From: Smittium mucronatum | Lineage: Eukaryota; Kickxellomycota; Harpellomycetes; Harpellales; Legeriomycetaceae | NCBI GenBank assembly: GCA_001953115.1 | Contig: LSSL01000433.1 | Coordinates: 1 to 13,674 of the forward strand | Length of the DNA: 13,674 nucleotides | Reading direction: 5' to 3' | Part shown: one piece after another, positions 9,301-13,674 of the stretch | Position numbering within the stretch: position 1 is the first letter of the stretch | How the letters are laid out: each line of letters opens with the position of its first letter | Notes under the pieces: model-generated | Told to the model about the DNA's origin: nothing | What the model saw: the letters and a program-made list of their open reading frames with translations, nothing else | The model's database searches: none | Position numbers and translations under genes: made by a program

Positions 9301-12177
9301 AGTGTCGAAGAATTGATCTCCATCTGAATCATGATCAGAATCAGAGTTAGCAATTGAATCAGATTCAGCATTGTTTTTTTCAGGAGAACTTTTAACAACG
9401 TTTAACTTGACCTTTTTGCTGAATGAGGACATCATCGAAGTTCCAATGACACCAGAGGACATAAAATCCATATTCGGAGATTTTTTATCATTAGATGATG
9501 GGGAAAAATTATTTTGGTTCAAGAACGAGTCTTCAATTTCGGGATCAGAATCCTCGCTGCTACTTTTTCCTGGAGTAGGTATGTTTTCTAAATTCAAGTC
9601 AATAAAATTGCTGGGATAAGTCATGCTATTAACGTTGGGAGAAATTTCGGGATTAGAGTCAGAAACGTCGTCAGAACTTACAACTTTAAGAATAATATCT
9701 ACGGTCTCCATTATCCTTCTGTATTTGTAGTCCGAAAAATAGACTTGTAGAGCTGGCAAATGACCATCAATCATGATTTGAGGCATGTACAATGGTCTTT
9801 CCTTTAAGATACACAAACCAAGCTTAAAATCCAATTCAATTTTGTCGACAACATGCTTATTTTTTTCTGTTTTTTCATTTAAAATACTTTTCGAGCAAGA
9901 TTCCAAATCAGGACCAACAATGAGTTGTAATTTTTCGAGCTTTACTTTGAGCCAGTCGTATAAGAATGTTTTTAACGTAGCCATTTCTTCTTTAGACAAC
10001 ATCTTTTTAGGGTTTAAATCAACACCTTTCAAAGAATCACTACTTGCCATTTCGCTTAAAATGGTTAGATGACCAAGATCTAAAACTGTAACCCCACAAT
10101 TTGGATCAGATATATCCATAGGCACGATTATTAATGGAGCCTGAAAATCGACTTGTAAATCCAATCTTTTATGAGTTTCTAGAGCATATTGCAAACCACT
10201 TTTGGTCTGATTTTGGAATCCGGTAATTGATCTAGAAGCGGCTTCAACAAGATATTTCACAGAATCAATAGAAGATGATGGAGGTTTAAAAAACTTTTGA
10301 ACCTCAATTATGACATCGGGATTAAACACAATGTCCAAAGGTTGAGCTTTAATAATAACAACAGAGTCGGAATTTTTATGTTCAGGATTCTGCTCAAAAT
10401 TGACTTTTAAGAAAGGCAAAGTGTTATTGGTATTTGATACAACATTTTCACGTATTTTAACCATCTTGGAGAAAGTAGAGTTGGTAACTGTTCCATCATT
10501 AACGAAAAAATCATGCACCGTAAGATTTATGCGAGAATTATCACAAAGATGATATAAATCAACCTTGACATCTCTTCCAGTTATAGATATTAAAGTTTGG
10601 GATTTGGCAAACGAGTTATTTTTCAGCTCTAAATAGCATTTATCCAACGATAAAGTAGCATTAATCGTAGTACCATCTTGAATTAGATTGTAATCAAAAT
10701 CTTGTTCAGGCTCTAGTTCTAATGCTTCATACAAGTCTGATATGTCGCTATCAGTTATTAAAGCGCTTTCTGGGTCAGAACTATTGGGGTTGGACCCAGC
10801 AGCCCAATTAGCCCACCCGCTTAGCCAACTAGTGGAAGGTTTAGCATTTTGTCCTGAATTTTCTTTTTTTTTCTCTTCTTTCATTTTCTTGACTTTGTAC
10901 TTTTTAATACTAGGCAAAGCAATGGATCTGAAGAGCATTATTTCCATGTAAGAAAGCTCCCTTTCCAAGTCATCTAGATTTTTCTTTTGATTTAAATCTA
11001 GGGCGTTAGATGTTTTCAAGAGAGTGTATAGTTTGACATAATCACGTCTCATTTGGCATTTTCTTTTTATGTTTACCCAATCCCAACGTTCTCTGCTTTC
11101 CTTGACTTCTGAAAGAATGCTATTTATTGCAAAAGAAAGCCAAGCTCCAGGGTTTTCGTGGACACTGACATATGGATCGGGTAAAAATTTAGAATACTTT
11201 TTTTTTCTTTCAACGTAATCGAGTTTAGTAATTAATAACAAAAAGTCCTGATATTGAAAATCATCTAAAGAAAGGGAGAATTGATCGAATTCGAGCGATA
11301 AATCAGTTTTCCCCTTGCCATTTTCGGCTGTTTTATTTATAGTTAGCTTTCCTATTCCAGCTACGGGATTAATGATTGAGTTGTGGGAAGAAGGGTCTAG
11401 ATCTAGATCTTGATCATTTTTTCCTTTAGATATATTAGAATCGTTGTCCAGGTAGAGATATAAATTCTTCATATCTAGTTTCTTGAATATCGTTGTATTA
11501 GATTTTTCAACAAACATTGGAGTCCAATCCTCGTTTGTAGAAACTATGGATAATGAAGACAGGACAGCGCCTAAAATGAAAGGATGATCGGAATTACTTT
11601 CAGAATCCACGTATTTTAAATGAATATTTTTGATTTTTATCTGTAAATTATCGATGATCTTCGCTACAAGCAGTCCGTAATAACTGTTGTCAATGGATTT
11701 TTCACTTTGACCAGTGTACATATCAAGTTGCAAATCAAATTGTTTTAACTTTTTCATTTTTTGAGCCAATTCTCTTGTTAAAGCATCACCGATCTGTTCT
11801 TTACTCATCTATTATGAAATAAAAGAAAAAAAATATTAAGTAAAATAAAAATCTAAAATAAATAAAATTGAAAGAAAAAAGACACTTACCGAGCTTCTAC
11901 AGCTTAAGATACAAGTCATAGAAACATCTTCAACTGTGATTACAACTGGCTGAGCTTTCAAGTTAGACCAGGGAATTGTCATAGAGAGTGTGCCTATATT
12001 TCCTTCTGTGATATCAAGAGGGAGATCAATGCTATCGAGAGCGTCCTTCCTCAAGCTCAGGTTGCGAAAAGTGACGTCTCCTTTCCATATTCCTATATTT
12101 AGCTGTTTGGTTTCGAGATTGTCAACATAACCTCCAAGGAAAGTATTTAAAACTCTTGCGATCACACCCTCGAGCAT
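337..12177 (-). CDS. VPS13: VPS13-family bridge-like lipid transfer protein, two exons, ~3,919 aa
   Basis: The coding sequence is complement(join(337..11808, 11890..12177)). VPS13 proteins are rod-shaped, hydrophobic-groove proteins that move bulk glycerolipid between organelles at contact sites. In order, the sequence shows: the chorein start MLEGVIARVLNTFLGGYVDN; the NLQIKIKNIHLKYVDSES block (residues ~150-170); a Trp/Arg-rich motif with RRDYVKLYTLL (~350); an acidic linker with an FFAT-like motif (928-934); a VAB domain with six Asn-centred repeats (~2215-2955); the IQIDNQLYGALYPIVLYP block (~3220); the ATG2_C/DH-like segment with GNPVGLFNNITSGVIDIFYE (~3530-3710); and a PH-like C terminus. 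The protein exceeds yeast Vps13 (about 3,144 aa) mainly through Ser/Asn-rich linkers. The reading frame has no frameshift or internal stop. The start codon has G at -3 and matches the conserved VPS13 N terminus. The family assignment is very secure; which paralogue it is, and its cellular site, are inferred. Confidence 0.97.
340..900 (-). other. VPS13: C-terminal PH-like domain with an Asn/Ser-rich insertion
   Basis: The segment from FNWMREIGDGRFAFDDYLAH through SDLVVLLTYQHLLMFKR, then WEVEIRKLHVITMESGGISV, matches the beta-strand pattern of the VPS13 PH-like domain. A loop of about 60 residues (430-611 on the + strand; NASANDSSPVNIFNPAANPQ and beyond) interrupts it. The final strand and helix (FIPISDEVNKRWFFGKIKEA) then lead to the stop at 337-339. 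In yeast and human proteins this domain helps target membranes or partners such as Arf1 or XK. The loop insertion looks lineage-specific. Confidence 0.8.
960..1510 (-). other. VPS13: ATG2_C / DH-like amphipathic helical region
   Basis: Residues ~3530-3712 contain GNPVGLFNNITSGVIDIFYE, then QDIGIGLAKGTASFFKKTVY, KGLSAATMDSEYQ, GFFKGVGIGMIGVVAKPLVG and NVTEGIRNTT. These are hallmark strings shared by VPS13 and the ATG2 C terminus. In characterised proteins the region forms amphipathic helices that bind lipid droplets or mitochondria and probably contact a scramblase. All signature stretches are present, so this end looks functional. Confidence 0.93.
2385..2600 (-). other. VPS13: Conserved VPS13 C-terminal groove block (DUF1162/APT1-type region)
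   Basis: The sequence LKLEGGIGISLISRNVEEIM is followed by an alternating hydrophobic strand and then WIQIDNQLYGALYPIVLYP. That last string is one of the most conserved signatures in VPS13 proteins. The region lies after the VAB domain and lines the C-terminal half of the lipid channel. The family match is by recognition; the exact domain name differs between databases. Confidence 0.85.
2600..2780 (-). other. VPS13: Low-complexity linker after the VAB domain
   Basis: About 60 residues (near 3106-3166) are rich in Ser, Gln, Asn, Pro and Glu (RQSYGNRDSMESK and SINSETQQPSNAISNPQN). They precede the conserved FNLALKLEGGIGISLISR strand. Probably disordered. Confidence 0.6.
3240..5465 (-). other. 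VPS13: VAB (VPS13 adaptor-binding) domain with six repeats
   Basis: Six beta-repeats can be recognised by the pattern hydrophobic-x-Asn-x-(Thr/Ser). The conserved Asn codons are at 5437-5439 (TNLTGLNCHIW), 5080-5082 (ENKTMIPIEL), 4717-4719 (ENLLPYSIQF), 4381-4383 (INRTESSLYL), 3769-3771 (KNNSGLPLLI) and 3298-3300 (DNLTGLEISF). These are residues 2220, 2339, 2460, 2572, 2776 and 2933. In yeast this domain binds adaptors bearing PxP motifs (Ypt35, Spo71, Mcp1), which direct Vps13 to endosome, prospore or mitochondrial membranes. All six Asn are kept, so an adaptor-binding role is likely. Spacing widens between repeats 4 and 5 because of an acidic insert. Confidence 0.9.
4090..4200 (-). other. 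VPS13: Acidic Asn-rich insert between VAB repeats 4 and 5
   Basis: About 37 residues (near 2633-2670) run from GNGNGSNNQPN into DSEDSDNIEASSDEEN, then return to ordered sequence at PLMFSYGGFDVRNRV. The insert accounts for part of the longer distance between the fourth and fifth conserved Asn. It is probably a surface loop. Confidence 0.6.
5475..5770 (-). other. VPS13: Low-complexity linker leading into the VAB domain
   Basis: Around residues 2110-2208 the chain is Ser/Asn/Asp-rich (SVSINSNTDTQVPDLNSS and SPNPDSKSPTTDSKALKS). It sits between the last groove strands before the adaptor-binding domain and VAB repeat 1 at 5449. It probably serves as a flexible connector. Confidence 0.6.
6275..6430 (-). 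other. VPS13: Ser/Asn/Pro-rich low-complexity linker in VPS13
   Basis: About 50 residues (near 1890-1940) have the pattern NSPNQKSESPQSSNQSPS, inserted between the strand ending QFNALMAKTY and ATHSFKNYKNITSQ. Several Ser-Pro pairs make proline-directed phosphorylation plausible. No conserved fold is visible. Confidence 0.65.
7365..7590 (-). other. VPS13: Asn/Ser/Gln-rich low-complexity linker in VPS13
   Basis: About 75 residues near 1505-1575 are dominated by Asn, Ser, Gln and Lys (SQNLTSNLSKNPNQTQISNK and neighbours). They end in PPLLDFSLDIPTIRLELFEN, where ordinary groove beta-strand sequence resumes. No splice signals flank the stretch, so I read it as coding. It looks like a lineage-specific loop insertion between groove strands. 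Confidence 0.65.
9230..9690 (-). other. VPS13: Disordered acidic/serine-rich linker in VPS13
   Basis: Roughly residues 803-955 are rich in Ser, Asp, Asn and Pro (for example SSSEDSDPEIEDSF and SDSDHDSDGD), with little predicted secondary structure. The linker separates beta-groove segments and holds the FFAT-like motif. Such loops project from the rod in characterised VPS13 proteins. It is probably phosphorylated at the Ser-Asp/Glu sites, which is an inference from composition. Confidence 0.7.
9295..9315 (-). other. VPS13: FFAT-like VAP-binding motif, QFFDTLE (residues 928-934)
   Basis: The translated motif is QFFDTLE, preceded by an acidic/serine tract (NSDSDHDSDGD) and followed by DS. The classical FFAT core is EFFDAxE. 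Positions 2, 3, 4 and 7 match, position 1 is Gln instead of Glu, and position 5 is Thr instead of Ala. The upstream acidic tract is the usual companion of a real FFAT motif. Human VPS13A has its FFAT motif at about residue 842, in the equivalent linker. By inference this motif tethers the protein to the ER through a VAP/Scs2-type MSP domain. Binding cannot be shown from sequence. Confidence 0.6.
11040..11660 (-). other. VPS13: Extended chorein / first beta-groove segments of VPS13
   Basis: This part of the main exon (roughly residues 145-352) holds two family blocks. The first is the NLQIKIKNIHLKYVD strand followed by HPFILGAVLSSLSIVS and EDWTPMFVEK. The second is KFLPDPYVSVHENPGAWLSF continuing into RERWDWVNIKRKCQMRRDYV. 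In characterised VPS13 proteins this region continues the N-terminal groove and carries conserved aromatic and basic residues on its outer face. It is contiguous with the exon-1 chorein cap after splicing, which supports the splice model. The boundaries are approximate. Confidence 0.9.
11809..11889 (-). other. 81-nt spliceosomal intron, phase 0
   Basis: On the minus strand the intron begins GTAAGTGTC at 11889 and ends ATAATAG at 11809. A branch-point-like TACTTAAT lies at 11842-11835, roughly 27 nt from the acceptor, and a T-rich tract runs between. Splicing joins Ser96 to the ATG at 11808 (Met-Ser-Lys-Glu) in frame. Its length is a multiple of three, but read-through reaches a stop, so retention would truncate the protein at 113 residues. 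The splice is inferred from the signals plus homology on both sides. Confidence 0.92.
11890..12177 (-). CDS. VPS13: VPS13 exon 1, chorein N-terminal segment (residues 1-96)
   Basis: This exon encodes the first 96 residues and ends exactly on a codon boundary (TCG, Ser96) before a GTAAGT donor. It carries the near-invariant family start MLEGVIARVLNTFLGG, then KQLNIGIWKGDV and the PWSNLKAQPVVITVEDV strand. Together these form the scoop-like N-terminal cap of the chorein groove, which takes up lipid from the donor membrane, usually the ER. Open-frame translation past the donor (17 more codons ending FYFT) is hydrophobic, unlike any VPS13, and is intronic. This exon must be joined to the large one; annotating the large exon alone would give a protein without its chorein cap. 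Confidence 0.95.
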
Positions 12178-13059
12178 TACAACGTGGTGAGATCTTTTAA
12201 AAACGAGGAAGCGTTATGGAAGGTGAAAAACTATAAAAATATTCTAAACTTATTGAGTATATTATATTTAGCTGAAAGGAGGCGAGACTCGAGCAGTATA
12301 AAATACATGCAGTTGTATGAACGTGATAAGCGTGATACAACTCTTAATTTACAAAGAAACGAGTATCCTCTTAACGAGTTAATTTGCACAATTGACAATT
12401 TTTTATAAAATCTTAAAGAGATATTTGCACTTAAATATCAAACTAATCTGAATAATAATTTTTTTCCTATTTTGGAATCTTGCTAGCTATTTGAATTTTC
12501 AAATTCATTTTCAAAACTTATTTGTGGAGCTGATTAATTTCTATTTGGTGGTTTACAATATCACGGCAATAATAAAAAACGAAATGTATTTGACAAGATA
12601 CATATTGGCTGGAGATACATTTTCACAGCAATACTTGTAGTTTTGAATTTACAAATCATGCTTATTAAACCAACCATATTTTTGTCATATAGCTATTTGC
12701 TCTAGATTGTACACATCTGTTTGTTGTTTATTTCGAAAGACATCTCTATATTCTTTATTGGATAATAAATAAATTTTAGATCCTATCACTATTACCTATT
12801 TTTACCACATCAGCAAATTACTTTTCCTTAATACCACGTTACCAATAAACTACATTAAACTAAAAAGTAGACTGATATTTGTTCTCTGCGTGTTAGCTTT
12901 GAAATATCAAATGATAGGCTTAACGAATTTATTAAAGTTGATAAGTAGCCTTATGTATCGGCCATTTTGCATTTTAGCTATTGGTGAAAAATGCTATATT
13001 TAATTATTATTGGTTGTTTCTTTAAGGCATTCATGGTTTTTTAAATAAGTGCAACTATC
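12178..13059. other. Upstream intergenic region of VPS13, promoter presumed but not resolved
   Basis: This holds the presumed promoter and 5' UTR of VPS13. It is AT-rich with stops in all frames. I see no clear TATAAA in the minus orientation. A TATAAAATA string at 12297-12305 reads on the + strand, away from the gene. A heptamer CGTGATA occurs twice within 20 bp near 12322-12337. No RNA gene or convincing ORF was found. Confidence 0.5.
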
Positions 13060-13144
13060 CTCAATGCCTTTACTATTTTTATTTTTTTTGTATCACGGAA
13101 TTTTATTGTAAGATAACGTCATTAAAAACTCAATGCCTTTACTA
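13060..13144 (-). mobile_element. Severely 5'-truncated poly(A) retro-insertion with 16-bp target-site duplication
   Basis: The 53-nt insert 13076-13128 is flanked by two exact copies of CTCAATGCCTTTACTA (13060-13075 and 13129-13144). On the minus strand it reads about 39 nt of unique sequence with an AATAAA signal (13107-13102), then GATAC, then an A-rich tail (A8-T-A5) that abuts the direct repeat. A direct repeat of this length, a 3' A tail and 5' truncation are the marks of target-primed reverse transcription by a LINE-type machinery. The parent could be a non-LTR element, a SINE or a processed transcript. The structure is seen directly; the mechanism is inferred. Confidence 0.75.
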
Positions 13145-13622
13145 GCATAGTATTAATGTGTCGATTATTGGGCCAGACTATTAATGTACACCTTAAAATA
13201 GAATTTCTTTTATTCTTATTGGAATATTTTATAAATCAATTTATTTCCATTTTTAGCTGAACTCTTACGCGGTCGGTAGACCAAATTGTGCCATTATTAC
13301 TCTGCTTAATAATGGATTTGAATTGAAGCTCATATTCCAAAAATTGCTTTTTGATAGGGCAATTTTTAAAAATTATCAATCCATATCATCTAATTTACAA
13401 AGAGTCGGAGGGAAAAAATGCTCCTGGTTGCTTAAGAGTTAGCTGGCCTAGAAAAGGGAATATTAAATATTAACAACTATATGGTTTTTGTCTTCAAAAG
13501 ATGTAAAAAAGGTTGGTGTTAATTTATCGACAGAATCAGGAAAATTCCGCAAAATCTAGAAAAAAAACGATAGATTTCATACTAGCCTGCCTGCCATCTT
13601 TGGCCGCGAATACCTATAAAAC
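13145..13622. other. AT-rich intergenic DNA with small inverted repeats, no gene seen
   Basis: No ORF or RNA gene can be supported. Two perfect 9-bp inverted repeats occur close together: CCATTATTA/TAATAATGG with a 7-nt loop (13291-13315) and AAAAATTGC/GCAATTTTT with an 11-nt loop (13339-13367). A short GGTC/GACC hairpin (13271-13282) precedes them. These are AT-rich and may be chance. Confidence 0.45.
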
Positions 13623-13674
13623 TTTTTTTTTTTTTTTGTATCATGGAATTTTATTGTAAGATAACGTCATTAAA
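13623..13674 (-). mobile_element. Second copy of the poly(A)-tailed element, cut by the window edge
   Basis: Bases 13638-13674 match 13090-13126 at 36 of 37 positions (C/T difference at 13096 versus 13644). The copy carries the same AATAAA signal (13655-13650, minus strand) and a pure A15 tail (13637-13623). The rest of the element lies beyond the right end, so its length, coding content and target-site duplication cannot be seen. The purer, longer tail suggests this copy is younger than the first, which is an inference. Confidence 0.7.

Noticed and set aside
9676..9681. Another GTAAGT on the minus strand inside the main exon
   Set aside because: It encodes Val-Ser in continuous reading frame, and I see no branch point, T-rich tract and acceptor downstream that would make a convincing intron.
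11836..11889. Continuation of exon 1 as coding (17 more residues)
   Set aside because: The GTAAGT donor follows residue 96, the extension is T-rich and hydrophobic, and the family sequence resumes only after the acceptor at 11809.
12184..12408. 74-codon open frame on the + strand, divergent from VPS13
   Set aside because: It opens with GTG, which is not a normal eukaryotic start. The first in-frame ATG leaves only about 33 codons, and nothing in it is recognisable.
13265..13325. tRNA-like arrangement: GGTC hairpin, stem with a 7-nt loop, then GGATTTGAATT resembling a B box
   Set aside because: The 9-bp middle stem, a pyrimidine at the position after the would-be anticodon, a 12-nt gap after the D-like hairpin and the absence of an acceptor stem do not fit a tRNA.

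Overview
The window is almost filled by one eukaryotic nuclear gene on the minus strand. It encodes a VPS13-family bridge-like lipid transfer protein. The coding sequence is complement(join(337..11808, 11890..12177)): a 96-codon first exon, an 81-nt intron, and a 3,823-codon second exon, giving a predicted protein of about 3,919 residues. Both termini look complete, because the N-terminal chorein start and the C-terminal PH-like end are both present. The sequence is AT-rich, the intron is short with a GTAAGT donor, and the protein carries Asn/Ser-rich linkers. This fits a fungus, possibly an early-diverging lineage, but I cannot fix the taxon from the sequence; the assignment is an inference.

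Layout from left to right on the + strand. Positions 1-336 are the 3' flank of the gene and carry a tandem pair of 68-bp repeats (121-256), each with a small hairpin. Positions 337-11808 are the main exon, read right to left. From 3' to 5' along the gene it encodes the PH-like C terminus (about 340-900), the ATG2_C/DH-like helical region (about 960-1510), the DUF/APT1-type region (about 2385-2600), the six-repeat VAB adaptor-binding domain (about 3240-5465), the long repeating beta-groove rod broken by low-complexity linkers, an FFAT-like motif (9295-9315), and the first groove segments. The intron is 11809-11889 and the first exon is 11890-12177.

Positions 12178-13674 are AT-rich intergenic DNA with no convincing gene. 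Within it are two copies of a poly(A)-tailed sequence in minus orientation (13076-13128 and 13623-13674). The first is only 53 nt long and is flanked by an exact 16-bp direct repeat. That is what a severely 5'-truncated, target-primed retrotransposition event looks like. The second copy runs off the right edge of the window.

The protein would work as a lipid conduit at membrane contact sites. The chorein end and the FFAT-like motif would engage the ER and its VAP proteins. The VAB, ATG2_C and PH-like regions would select and bind the partner membrane. I found no unknown multi-gene system here. The points that merit a second look are the FFAT-like motif, the retro-insertion with its target-site duplication, the 3'-flank repeat pair, and the lineage-specific linker insertions.
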